Source: Sabethes cyaneus
Taxonomy: Eukaryota; Arthropoda; Insecta; Diptera; Culicidae
DNA: 64,000 nucleotides
Reading direction: 5' to 3'
NCBI RefSeq assembly: GCF_943734655.1
Contig: NC_071354.1
Span: 198,398,911 to 198,462,910 of the forward strand
Part shown: piece after piece, positions 32,600 through 43,198 of the stretch
How the letters are laid out: each line of letters begins with the position of its first letter
Numbering within the stretch: the first letter of the stretch is position 1
Made by a program: the position numbers and the translations under genes
Notes under the pieces: model-generated
What the model saw: the letters and a program-made list of their open reading frames with translations, nothing else
Told to the model about the DNA's origin: nothing
Database searches by the model: none

Positions 32600-34336
32600 T
32601 AGGGATGGGAAAACTATCATTAACTACTGATAGTTATCAGTAAGCAATAATATCACTAAGTATCAGGAAGGTTTCGCTATTATTGATATTTACTGATATA
32701 GTTACGTTATCCCGTTAGAAAAATTAGTTAGATTAAACTTATTGGTCAGTAGTTGCATACGATAAACATGGTCGTGGATGACACAATATATCGTAGTCAA
32801 CGTCAGTAGCCTAAAGCCGGGGTAGCTCGTGCTGATTCAAGCAGTCACCTCCATTTAACTCGAACTTTGGCCACTCGTCGCCAATTTTCCAGTCGTCTCA
32901 AAAGTCACAAATCACTTTCGACGTGATCGTGCCATCTTGCACGCTGAGCCCCCTGTTCCTGGTGGCAGTGAGGTTGTTAAAGACAACTGTTTCCGTCGCT
33001 CTATTGTCCGGCATTCTTACGATGTGTCTGACCCACCGTAGCCTACTGACTTTCGCCAAATGTACGATAGGATTCTCTCCAAACAATGCCTGTAGCTCGT
33101 GATTCATACGTCTCCACCACTCTTCGCTTTCAGTTTGTACTCCGCCAAATATCCGCAGTACCCTTTCGTTTGGACACGGCAAGAGCGCGTATATCCTCCG
33201 TGAGCGACCTAACAAGTCCACAAAGAACTACTGATCCAATAAAAGATTTGTGCATTATCAGCTTCGTACGGTAGCGTATGCTTCTTGATCGTAGCGTATA
33301 GCGAAGGGCAAAGTAGGCTCGATTTCCCGCTTGAATGCGCCGCTGGATTTCCTTACTAATGTTATCCGCAGTCACCAGCAATCCATAATACTCGAATTCA
33401 TCTACCACTTCTAGTTCATCGCCGTCAAGGGTTACCATTCGTGAGAGGCACGCGTTTGGTTCCTTGGAGTCTCTTCCTTTCATGTATGTGATTTTTGACG
33501 TATTTATTATTAATCTGATATTCCTAGACTACTGCTTTCAACCTGGCGTAGGTTGCCTCCACCATCGCAAGGTTCCTAGCTATGATATCAGTCATCTTTT
33601 AACCTTGTCTCAACCCTCGCCGCGTCTCGAAGGGTGTGTCCCCGAGATGCGCACGAAACACACCACTCGATCCAAAAGCTCTGATCAGTAGCGTTAGTTT
33701 ATCTGGAAAACCGTGTTCATCCAATAAGTGCAATTGCTGGCCTTGATCAACTGGTTCGTGTGATGCGTAGGCACAGAGAACAAACTACCAGGTAATCGAC
33801 AAAAAGTGTGTAAAAGGTTTTGTATGTAATCTACGAGTAATCCTTCAATAGAGCACCCCTCGAGCTACTGTGGCAAACCCTCGAGCACCCCTCGAGCTAA
33901 GTGGCAAACTAAATCTTGATGTCGCTGCCATCGCTGCTATGTATCTCCAGCACAAAGAAATATTAATACAGGTACATGGATATTTTTTGATGCGTTTGGC
34001 AAACTATTTCTGGAGGGCGCCACCAACAGATTTTACACACAAAAAATCGATTACTTCCTTCGAGCCTGTTAATCTGTTCTCTGTGGCGTAGGCACGATGT
34101 GCTCCCAACATATCTGCTAGGTGGTAAAAATCGTAGTTGCGCGAGCCTTCATAAAGCCCGCTTCGTAAATTACAAAGTAAACTTACAATGAAGAACGCAG
34201 TTATATTACAATTTCCTATTTTTTGCTTCAATGCCCTGATGAGTAAAATTACTGATACTTACTGATAGTTATCAGTAACGTACTGAAATTACTGATAGTT
34301 ATCAGTAACGATTTTTAATGATAGTTCCCATCCCTA
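32600..34336. mobile_element. hAT-like non-autonomous element
   Basis: Ends TAGGGATGGGAAAACTATCA (32600) and, complement-read, TAGGGATGGGAACTATCA (34336), flanked by exact 8-bp copies CTGGGCAG at 32592-32599 and 34337-34344. The TAGGG start and 8-bp duplication are typical of hAT. Subterminal 'actgatagttatcagtaa' palindromes recur at both ends. The 1737-bp interior carries a minus-strand RTE fragment and no transposase. Nested in the piggyBac-like element. Confidence 0.9.
32880..33650 (-). pseudogene. RTE-clade RT C-terminal fragment
   Basis: The minus-strand readings at 33483-33130 and 33221-32898 give VTLDGDELEVVDEFEYYGLL, EIQRRIQAGNRAYFALR, then after a shift RVLRIFGGVQ, WWRRMNHELQALFG and LRWVRHIVRMPDNRATETVVF. 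This is the conserved region after the RT in JAM1-like RTE elements. At least one frameshift near 33180 kills it. Carried inside the hAT-like element at 32600-34336. Confidence 0.82.
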
Positions 34337-34521
34337 CTGGGCAGAGTGTTAGACATGAAAAAAGAAAAGGAGAAATTGGACTTTTTCTTACCTGGCGCTC
34401 CTCCAGATAATTATTTTTGCATGAAAATCAGAACGTAAGGTTTTTTTGTGTGTACTTTCATGATAAAATAGTCATTAACTTGATCGCATCGTTTTTACGG
34501 TGTTGCCCGTTAGAGGGTTAA

Positions 34522-34780
34522 CTGTCCGAATACTTTTTTGGCTACATTTTTAGCCAATTCAAACTATATGTACTCTATCTTCAAAACGGAAAGCTTTTCC
34601 CCGAATTTTTGTTGTGCATCTAAATATGCTTTAGTTAAACATTGTTTTAAAAAATATGTGGTTCCATTCTTTGCAAAAAAAACTGCGCAAATTTACTAAA
34701 AGAAAAATTTATACGCTGCTGTCCGAATACTTTTTTGGTTGACTGTATACGCAGTGCAAGTGAGTTCTGCGCTATTTTCC
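34522..34780. repeat. Mariner-like terminal sequence, duplicated
   Basis: 'ctgtccgaatacttttttgg' occurs at 34522 and again at 34721, the second followed by 'ttgactgta'. Read from the right this is TACAGTCAACCAAAAAAG..., a mariner/Tc1-style end. No matching left end was found in this window. Confidence 0.45.
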
Positions 34781-35282
34781 GTGCCATCTTGAAGGTCATT
34801 TGAGCAACATTCCCTAAGACCACAACTTTCTAGATAGTCAGCAGCGCAAGATACAGCCTGGATAGCAAATCACATAGACACTAGCGCCACGTAGTGAGTC
34901 AGTTCTGCGCTTTTTTTCGTGCCATCTTGATGGTGGCAGTCATTTGAGCAACTTTCCCGAAGACTGCAGGTAGTCTAGGTAGTCAGCAGCGCAAGATATA
35001 GCCTGTATAACAGTGTTACATATACGCTAGTGCCACGTAGTGAGACAATTCCGCAATACTATAATTCAATGAAAACCTGTTGATGTACTGAACAACTCTG
35101 TCGAAGACACTAACCTTCTATACGGTCAAGATCACGAGTTATTCCATGTTGGAACTAATTAAGTCAATTTCCATATGCCACGTAGACTCCAATAAGGACG
35201 GTCGACCGCGTTAATGGAATCACTCGAGACCGTCCTTATTGGTTCTTATTCGAAACCGCGTTATTCGGGAGACTGCTGTATT

Positions 35283-35670
35283 CTATTCAGACGTGAAAAG
35301 TAGATGCTACAGATGGCCATCCCTCTGACCGCGGCAAAATTATTATGTCTTAGACCGCTATTATTGGTCGACAGATGATAGTCTTCATCTTCCAATGACC
35401 GAACGGAAGAATTCGTCCTTTTCAATCTGCGCATGTGCATCTCCGATAATGATTTTCACGTCACGTTTTTTAGCACTCTCCAAAGGTACTCTCGAGCCTT
35501 TCGTAGAAACCGTCCTTAGCATCGCCAGATATATCAGTTGTCGGTGCGTATAGGTTGATGGCTGTATCTGAAGAATTTCCCATCAATTTCCAACGCATGT
35601 ACGGTCATCTACGGGCCTCAACCACACCGAGTATCTCTTTGCTTTTACTTTCCCAACACCATGAATGAAA
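35283..35670 (-). pseudogene. RTE-clade endonuclease fragment, right half of the split copy
   Basis: The minus-strand reading includes LRPVDDRTCV, then after shifts NLYAPT-like sequence and DVKIIIGDAHAQI...DEFFRSVIGR, the catalytic GD-N/H region of the RTE AP endonuclease (here GDAHA rather than GDMNA). It ends in FSRLNRI at the TATT site of the 30338-35278 element and continues at 30333 downward. Frameshifts are present. Confidence 0.78.
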
Positions 35671-35789
35671 ATATAGCTGAAAATATTTAAGAGTTTAGGT
35701 CATTAGCAGATCCCGATCCTTAGAGTTAGGAACCTCTTTCCAATTATCAATTGCCCAAATTTGATCTTTTTTTAAAAACATACTTATCT

Positions 35790-35930
35790 GACTAATCTCA
35801 AGTTTTGACGTAGGACTACGTCTTACGGCAAGTTTTGAGATAGGGTGTCATTCCAAAAAATCGAAAAATGCGAGCGTCACGAAAAATGAAAGGTTTTGAA
35901 CGCTAATAGCTCAGCGGTTTTCCGATCGAT
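35790..35930 (+). repeat. Dispersed repeat R2a, copy 2
   Basis: Contains 'ttttgacgtaggactacgtc', 'gagatagggtgtcattccaa' and 'aatgcgagcgtcacg', which match 22085-22215 in inverted orientation. Confidence 0.6.
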
Positions 35931-36049
35931 TTTCAATATTCTTACACCAATCGATCGGTAAATCTTCTAAGAATTGACCCAAATGAAGAAAAGTATGGAT
36001 TCTTGATGTTGAACTATTGAAAAATTGAAAATAATGAACCTATGTTTTA

Positions 36050-36420
36050 CCAGAATTCTCGCTTCGTGATTGGTTGGAAGGTTCTTTGCGATGATTTGAA
36101 CCTATACCAATTTGATATCTGTGCTTGGGAAGTACGCCAAAACAAGTGACAAAGCTTCCTCATTTCAACAAGATTTCTTAACACCGTGGTTAAACCTAGA
36201 CCATTTTGATGTCCTTGCTTGGGAAGTACGCCAGAAAAAGTGACAAAGCCCCCTAGTGCCAACAGATTTCTTACGAACGCGATTAAACCTAGTCCAATTT
36301 GATGTCTGTGTTAGGGAAGTGTACCAGAAAAAATGACACAAGTTCGTCGTCCCAACAGATCGCAAATTCTGAACTGCGACCTGCGAGACGATTAAACCTC
36401 GGCGAATTTGATATCTGTGT
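36050..36420 (-). repeat. ~95-bp minisatellite, three to four units
   Basis: Each unit, read on the plus strand, contains 'tggcgtacttcccaagcac', 'atatcaaatt' and '...taggttcaaa' with ~10-20% divergence. Units begin near 36060, 36155, 36250 and 36345. The repeated open frames seen on the minus strand are a by-product of the repeat. One more unit is at 20110-20205. Confidence 0.72.
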
Positions 36421-36761
36421 TGGAAAAATATGCTACAGCTGTAGTGTTCGGTTATAATACGACTCTGTATGAATACGCATGCTTGCCGATGCCGTTTCAT
36501 TAGAAGTGTAGTGAAAAGATGTGCTTTTGATAAAATAGGATTGAATTGGTAAAATCCTTTCATCGTGGGAAACCATGGGTAATAAAAACAATCTTTAATT
36601 TCAGTAAGGTAGCAGGAAAGCAATAGTTTGTGTTCTTAATTTTGTTAAATTGTTTTTAAATGCACAATATTTTCAGAATCGAACGTATGCAATATTACTA
36701 CTTTGATAAATGTTACATACAACGCATGCAGCATGTATATATGTTGCATATAGCATGTATA
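36421..36761. other. No gene seen
   Basis: AT-rich; 36720-36760 has repeated 'gcatgtatatatgttgcata'-type alternation. No element recognised. Confidence 0.4.
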
Positions 36762-37657
36762 GGGGAGAGACGTCTACAGTGAGACACTTTTTTTCCAAAA
36801 ATTTTAAAAATTTTTTGGTGATAGTTATCAATGAGGTCTCCAATCCATTTGAAAGGTATATCCTTCTAGTTGTCTGAAAAAAAGTTTTAGCCCTTTTGGT
36901 TAAAAGATAAAATAGTTACAAACGCAAATGTGAAGGTGTCTTTTTGGCTCACTGTTCCCCAGTAGGTGGGAAGAGTGAGACAACGAGTATTGAATACCGA
37001 GACACATATTAGAATTAAACTTAAGCCATATTTTTTGGTTACAAAGAATAGTTTAGAGGTCGTACTGTTTATTTTGTGCATAAAGGATACATTATTGTTG
37101 TGCATTATAGAAAATTCCGATTTTTCTCACATCTACATTTATATTCATATAAAGGTCCAATCCTGGTTATCTGACATTCAACTTACACTTCAGAACTCAT
37201 TTACAATTAATTTATATGGATTAATTTACAATTCAACACAATTTTTTTTTTTTGAAAATTACCCACATCTGTTTGTCTCACTGTTCCCAACAGGAATGTT
37301 TTATAAGAAATAGTGAAATAGTGGTGTTAGCAAACAATTCGATGGTCTTATATGTTTTATTTTTATCTCTCATTCCTATGAGATGCCATATAGTAAATTT
37401 AATTTGGATTAGTTATGCGATTTGCCGTTAAAACTCACCTGAAAATGATCGCAATAAAATTTACTTTGACCCCCCCAAAAACGACTTTTGTTGAAAAATA
37501 TACTAAAAAATTAACAAATTTTTCTCAAACTGTATTATGTGATATAGATACACAAACTTTACTTTGCAGGGAAATATCATGGATCTTGTATGTTTTATGG
37601 CGAAGCTATTCCCGATGTCTCACTGTTCCTGTTGTCTCACTGTTGACTACTCTCCCC
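36762..37657. mobile_element. TA-flanked element with CAGTGAGACA repeats
   Basis: Ends GGGGAGAGACGTCTACAGTG and, complement-read, GGGGAGAGTAGTCAACAGTG, each continuing AGACA, with TA at 36760-36761 and 37658-37659. The terminal motif CAGTGAGACA or its complement recurs at 36945, 36970, 37275, 37617 and 37632. 896 bp, no transposase. Same architecture as the elements at 24114 and 27583. Confidence 0.82.
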
Positions 37658-37805
37658 TACATGAAGAATCGAATGATTACACGCATGAATACATGCTACT
37701 ATCACTACAAAGAGACTTACGTAGTCCTGCGTCACCTATATATGCGGTCGTGTCTTGTACACAACCCCTCTGATTTTTAGTCTTGACCTTGGAATGAGGT
37801 CATAC

Positions 37806-37852
37806 ATATATTAATATTTTTTTTTGAAACGATGGTTCTACAATTGAATTGT
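37806..37852 (-). mobile_element. SINE-A tail, 5'-truncated copy
   Basis: 'tattaatatttttttttgaa' plus 'acgatggttctacaattg' equals the complement of the SINE-A 3' tail at 38282-38316 and matches the start of the minus-strand copy at 54448. Only ~45 bp of SINE is present. Confidence 0.55.
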
Positions 37853-38019
37853 AGAATTGATAGTAATTGAATTTGATAGTAATTCAACAACGCAAGTTAG
37901 ATTAAAACTTCTCGCTCGGTGGTAATCTGCAATTGATGCAGGAAGCGGCACAATATGTGTCGATAACCCAACCAAAACGCGTCGCTATCCTTGAGAAGTG
38001 GATTTTGCGGTCTCCTTTT

Positions 38020-38316
38020 GTCCAGCGCCTCTATGGTTCAAAGGTACAAGTACCAGCGAACCACATGCCCTGGAGGGTGTTGTGAGTTCGAATCCGGTTG
38101 TAATCTCAGATTACAGCTTGATTCGACTCATGCACCTTCCAGCATTGGACAAAAGGTAGGAGTCAAAATGACTACTTGTCAAGCATAGCTACCAATACCC
38201 CCCCCCCCCCCTTTCCTTTCCGCTCTTCCCCCTCCTCCTTCACCAAAAAATTTTCCATTTCTTTCCCCTACCGTCCCTTCATCAATTGTAGAACCATCGT
38301 TTCAAAAAAAAATATA
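38020..38316 (+). mobile_element. tRNA-derived SINE, family SINE-A
   Basis: The tRNA-like head has a box-A-like TGGTTCAAAGG (~38033) and box B GAGTTCGAATCC (38084-38095). It is followed by a body with 'cattggacaaaaggtaggag', a C-run, a pyrimidine-rich stretch and an A-rich end at 38305-38313. Related copies are at 46530-46640 and, inverted, 54448-54700. It is a retroposon, not a tRNA gene: the acceptor stem and cloverleaf are not intact. Confidence 0.78.
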
Positions 38317-40974
38317 CTTATCTGGCAGCACTGACGAGTTCATCCGAACTGTTAACGGCAAACGAAAGAGACCCGTTCCGATCGCCGATACGCGAACTCT
38401 CACTTGACATTGAAAGCGTTGGTTGGTTTCTCTCGGCACTTTCGCATGCTACCCGACGCTCTAGTTTGATTCTATACGCGAATCAACGGCGACAGTGGCT
38501 AAATGCTTATTCTGCCCCGAGAACGCATGTTTTCACCAAACTGCAGTTCTTCCTCACGCCACGCCGTCGCCGCACCGTGTCGTCGTGGGATTTAATGCAA
38601 TTTTTATTTATAGACTGTGCGTTCTAATGGTAACGTTGTTTACCGGCCGGTTTGGTCGACGACGGGGCGTAAAACAGAGGCGTGCTGCTGCACAATCGCA
38701 TGACTTGCGTTCTCGGACCCATACCCTCTGTTTAAGATTCGAGATTCGGTAAAACGGTCCACCCAAAAGGAAGCACGAACGCGCGCAAAATGTCTTACTC
38801 TACGCGTTGTTGGCTGGCGCTGAGACGGCAACAGCTTGAACCGACTACCTACTCCGGCTTGTGCAGCAGGATGACGCTGATGATGCCATAGCACGTGTTG
38901 CTTGTTTTATGGTTGCTGGGATGTTGTAATGCTCCAGTCACCCAGCCAGCCAGCCAGCACGCTAGCCAGTTCGAGATCACCGGGTCGGGTAATTTATGGC
39001 TGTTAAGGGGGTGTCGAGTTGGATCTTGAACTTGTCAAATAGAGTTGTCTCCACGCACTGAGGGAGACAACTTGATGTTGTCGGTGTTATGCCGTCGGTT
39101 GTATCTCGCTTGATAATAGAAACATGTGTCTCGTCCTATTTAGGTACGTTTATCGCACGCACCAGATAAAGTAGCATTGCGTACGTTTACTTAGCAATAT
39201 TTACGGCTGTGAGGATATGCCTATCATGATAGGGAAATATTACTCACTTATCTAATGTTGGTATTATCATTAGTTTCAGCTTAATTTTTTTACATGTAAA
39301 ATGATTGATGCTTGCCCAAAGGTGGGTCATCAACTTACAAAAATCTATTTCAACACTGTTGTATATTTAATAATCAGTTTTAAACTAAACAATGTTTATG
39401 CAACCGCAAATGTTCAAGACGCTTTCATTATCGTGTATTCCATTCCTTCAGTCACTCAGTCTGGTCGCCAACGGGTAGGAACAATGTACACCTAAAGTAC
39501 TTACGTACGTATTCCTGGATTTCGCTTGTGCTTGGCATGTAAACTTTGACAACGGCTCGGATTCAAATTACCGCCCACTATGCATATTTCGTTCAATGTC
39601 TCATTTCTGTTCGGCCGCTTGCGGACAACTCCGCTCAGTACAAAAGTTGTTTACTGCCTGCCTATTCTGCCTATCGGGCAAACAAAGGAAAATTCATAAA
39701 GTTTCTGCAGTCATCAAATTTTGTACTTACCAACCGTCAACAGCGACCACCTTCAGACTTTGTGTGTGATATCTACAGATAGATAGCCGAAGGGTCTCTA
39801 AAGTTCTGGCTCGCTTCTCACTCATTCATTTGCGGGGCTGCAGCTGAATGATGTATTATTATGACGTTTGTTTTATCTCCATCATTTCTCAGAGCTTTCC
39901 CTGCCTGGCATAGTGGGAAAAAACTTCATCCTTTCATTCTTTTCGTTCGGTTTATCCTTCAATCTTTCACACTAATTTTTCCCATTGTGCCTGTGCACTT
40001 CCCTCAATGAATGATTCTCGCCAAGAAATTGGTACATTGTTGATTCCCGGAGCTGGACGTGATCCACGTCGGTCCTCCTCTGGTTTGGTCCTTTTCGACG
40101 TGGATGAAAACAATTGCTTAATGGAATGACACGTACAGCCAGTGGTACTGCAATTTTCATCCGGCAAGCTCGTGGCCTTTGCAGATCGAAATGAACTTTA
40201 CCACTTCGGGGGTTGGTCGAAGGTGATGACTACTTTCGCGAAATGAACGAGTAATAATCATATATCTTGCTTTAATTAATCAATCGTCCAACAACAGCAA
40301 GTTCGACGGTGCATTTTGACTGAATGCACGTATGTGGCGTGGCGACCCATTGATGACAATTGAGGGAGTACTGTGCCAGTGAGATATCTTCGTCGATTGA
40401 TGATCTCACAGTGCACAGTATCTAGATGCGTTCTGTGTAGCCGCAATGACGTTGCGATGAGCTCACAGCCTAATGAATTATTGATGCGAATTTAACAATG
40501 ACCGTGATAGTTTCCTGATTACAACAATGTTGTAATGCATTGCAGTGGCATGCAAACAAAACCGAGCTGTGGATTGTCTGTTCAAACATACCAAAAGACT
40601 TTCCAGTTATGTTTTGGAAAAATTAATTTTCTAAAGTGCAATTCATATATCCAGTGTAGGTTGTATTTGCCATTCTTATAATCGTTTGTAGAATATTTAC
40701 ATCTATGTACAATAATGTTATGATGACCTTTCTCCAGTTGGACTAAAGCCTTTTATACTTTATTGCCTTAGTGCAAAACAAAACATCACGACTGTATCTC
40801 TGTAACGTTAAATTGCACCCAAATGAAATTGTTGTGAAGTGTTCTATAGTTTCACTTTGTTCACTTTCTACAAATGTTGTTCAAATATCGGAAAATTTGA
40901 TATTCGGATATGTAAATAAGTGCTGATATTTCAACCATTCCACAAAAGATTTACCGCTGAGATCCAACCTCAAA
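38317..40974. other. No gene seen; GC-richer island at 38330-38980
   Basis: 38330-38980 is GC-richer and apparently single-copy, ending in 'cccagccagccagccagcac'. 39440-39480 has 'cagtcactcagtctggtcgcc'. No frame has a recognisable domain. The rest is AT-rich. Confidence 0.4.
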
Positions 40975-41760
40975 AATTGTTTTCTTCGTTACCTGTTCTA
41001 TTTTTTTTATTTTCTATTCAGTTTTTCCTTTTCCTGCTCCAGTATTTTTCCTTTTGTTTTTCAGTCATTTATTCTTGTAAATTTCTTTCTCGTTTCCAAC
41101 TTTTGATTCCGGTTTTCTTTTCTTGTCTCGTTTTTCTCTGTGTGTGTCTCTTTTTCGCTCCTTTTATGTCATGCTGGTTTTTTACTGTTCCGTCTTACCT
41201 GTATTTGTTTAGTTTTCCTTCGTTTTCTCTCTCATTTTTTCTGTCCGCTGTTTCCTCTTTCTCTTCTTTTCCTGTCCCGGTCTTCGCTCTTTTTGGTCTT
41301 GATATTCCTATTGTTTTACTCTTTTCTGATTCCTTTTTCGTCTCTTGTTTACATTTTCAGGACAAATTTTTCGACTTTTTAATCTCGTGTTTTGTTTTCT
41401 GTCTCGTTAATTTCTTCGCTGTTTTTCTATTTTCGTTTGCTCCGTTCTTCCTCCTATTCTGCCCCTGTTTCCTCTTTTTCTGTCATGTTCTGTATTTCGT
41501 CTTATCCCGTTACCATTTTTTCTCCATTTTTCTCCTTTTCTGTTCTCGTTTCTCAATTTTCCTGTTCCCGCATTTTTTTTGTTGGGGTATTTAACTACAA
41601 TTTGTTCTCATTTTCTTTATCGTTTGTATTTCTTTTCGCTCATTTTTCTTCTTTTCAACTTTTGTCTCTTTCTACATCCTGTTTTTTCTCGGATTGTGTT
41701 ACGATTTTTCTTTCGGCTTTCTTTTTGCTTTTATGCTCTTGTCCGTTTTTTTCTCCAGTA
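40975..41760 (+). repeat. Long polypyrimidine low-complexity tract
   Basis: About 780 bp in which nearly all bases on the plus strand are T or C, in changing units such as tttttctgt, cttttcctgtt and tctcgttt. Purines are scattered singly. The long Phe/Ser/Leu-rich frames through it are composition artefacts. Confidence 0.85.
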
Positions 41761-41879
41761 GCAACAAGAGATGAGGGTAGAGGCTATGAAAGAGGGTACG
41801 AAATGGAGAGAGTTATCTGAAAGGAGCATCAAATCTGGCTCTCTCAAGCTCCCACCTAGCGCCTCCACGCAGATCTAAG

Positions 41880-42160
41880 TCAAATGATGACGGTCGATGG
41901 CCTTACCCGGAAATGCTTCATGTACCTACTGGGTCAGTTCACTGATTGCCTTTTTAACCTTCTCCTGTGTTGGTGGTTCCACGACTTGACCATCGCTTAC
42001 AATTCCTATCCTGTCGCTGCTGATCTCCGCGTTTACCTCTCCATTTAAAGTGCTCCTTCCACCTGGCTGCTACCACCGTTTTGTCGTTGAGCAGGTTGCC
42101 AGCACAAACATTGCACATCTCAGGCATGGCAAAACTCCTGCATCTCACCGTTTTATAGAA
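41880..42160 (-). pseudogene. RTE-clade fragment (pre-RT region)
   Basis: The minus-strand reading gives FAMPEMCNVCAGNLLNDKTVV, AARWKEHFK and, after a gap, RNCKRWSSRGTTNTGEG. It matches the same region in the RTE piece at 29542-29796 (LLTDKTPVTARWKEHFQ). Short and broken. It abuts a SINE in the opposite orientation. Confidence 0.7.
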
Positions 42161-42162
42161 AC

Positions 42163-42360
42163 CTCCCAGTTGGCCTCGAGGTAAGACGCCAGTCGTCGTA
42201 TGTTCAAATCTGGGTTGGGAGAGGCTGTTAAGAGTCAATAGGATAGTAGCCCTGACCCCTGTATTCTAACAGCTGGTTGCGAATTTATACGACAGACGTA
42301 TAAAAACAGAAGGTCAAATTTCGATAACGGGATTAGCACCCAGGCTTTGCTTTTACCTAC
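42163..42360 (+). mobile_element. tRNA-derived SINE, family SINE-C
   Basis: Head 'cctcccagttggcctcgagg' with box-A-like TTGGCCTCGAGG (~42170-42181) and box-B-like GTTCAAATC (42203-42211), then 'ggctgttaagagtcaatagg'. It ends near 'aggctttgcttttacc'. This resembles tRNA-related SINEs of Aedes (Feilai-like), from memory. A minus-strand copy of the head is at 16828-16920. Confidence 0.68.
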
Positions 42361-42631
42361 TGGAGCAGCTAAGCTAGAAGGTGCGAACTAGAGCGCCTGT
42401 TTTTCAGGTGAGGGATGGCTCACACAGCGTCTGTCTCGAAACGGGCGGTTGAGTATGAAATGCTGTATCCCGCAAGCTATACCTAAGATGGCAGACCCAT
42501 CAGTGGGATGTAGGTATCGCGACCCCGGTGAGGTTATACCGAAAACTCAATTACCGCGAACAACGAAGAAAGAAAATCAGGATGGAACATTCGGTATAGG
42601 ACACGGCAAGGGACAAGGAAGCGATTAAGGG

Positions 42632-43182
42632 ATAATGATTGGAAACTTGGTACCTGGAATGTCCGAACTCTCCATGAACCGGCACGGACTGGCTTGCTTG
42701 CTCGAGAGTTGCATCAACTCGGAGTGGAGATCGCTGCTATTCAGGAAGTTCGGTGGCCAAATTCCGGAGAAAGGAAGTTCCGTGCAGTAGACCCTATTGC
42801 AGACACTTCTTTTAAGTACCACATCTACTACAGTGGCGGTGAAAAAGCAGAACATGAAGTCGGTTTCGCAGTGTTGGGAAAACAAAAGCAACGAGTTATC
42901 CGGTGGAGTCCCGTAGATGTCCGTATATGCGTGTTGAGGATTAAGGGCAAATTCTTCAACTACAGCCTAGTCAACTTATACGCACCGACAAATCATAAAT
43001 CCGATGATGCTAAGGTCGAGTTTCACGACAGGCTTGAGAGGACCTGTGGAAAGTGCCCAAAACACGTGAAAACCATCTTCGGAGATGCAAACGCGCAGAT
43101 CGGGAGGGAGGAATTCTTCCGTCCAGCCATTGGAAGACTTAGCCTTCATCTGTCGACCAATGATAACTTCCTCAGTTGCTAG
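42632..43182 (+). pseudogene. RTE AP endonuclease domain, truncated
   Basis: The open reading covers ~180 codons with endonuclease motifs GTWNVRTL, IQEVRWPNSGERK, VNLYAPTN and IFGDANAQIGREEF. The C-terminal SDH-type histidine motif is missing because of an internal deletion after HLSTNDN. The reading then goes straight to a stop. It would be the strand-nicking enzyme of an RTE retrotransposon; here it is incomplete. Confidence 0.75.
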
Positions 43183-43198
43183 ACAAGTTGCATTACAG

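Larger units (their letters stand above)
32249..34517. mobile_element. piggyBac-like non-autonomous element
   Basis: TTAA at 32245-32248 and 34518-34521 flanks inverted ends CCCTCTAACGGGTAAGACC and, complement-read, CCCTCTAACGGGCAACACC (17 of 19 identical). A TTAA site with CCC-starting ends is the piggyBac signature. Without its own hAT-like insert (32600-34336) the element would be ~530 bp and has no transposase frame. Confidence 0.8.
30338..35278. mobile_element. 4.9-kb element with long inverted arms, split by further insertions
   Basis: Ends CAGTAATCCCCCCAATAAGG and, complement-read from the right, CAGCAGTCTCCCGAATAACG. It is flanked by TATT at 30334-30337 and 35279-35282, and it interrupts an RTE reading frame. 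The arms are similar over several hundred bp: 30338-30580 plus 31240-31440 against 34780-35278 inverted, sharing 'gtgatcttgaccgtatagaa' and 'tgcgctgctgacta'. The right arm carries a ~150-bp tandem duplication. The middle holds a Tigger-like MITE, an M1 piece and a piggyBac-like element. No transposase seen. The class is uncertain; a CAGT-type end suggests a Tc1/mariner relative, but the 4-bp duplication is unusual for it. Confidence 0.8.

Noticed and set aside
36050..36420. CRISPR array
   Set aside because: Units are contiguous with no unique spacers, and the DNA is insect-like.
36165..36623. 152-codon minus-strand frame with repeated CHFFWRTSQ units
   Set aside because: The repeat is at DNA level (95-bp minisatellite); no start context or homology.
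38033..38100. tRNA gene on the plus strand
   Set aside because: Same reason; the sequence continues into a SINE body found in three places.
40920..41820. Phe/Ser/Leu-rich frames of 60-224 codons that look like membrane proteins
   Set aside because: Caused by the polypyrimidine tract; overlapping frames are equally open.
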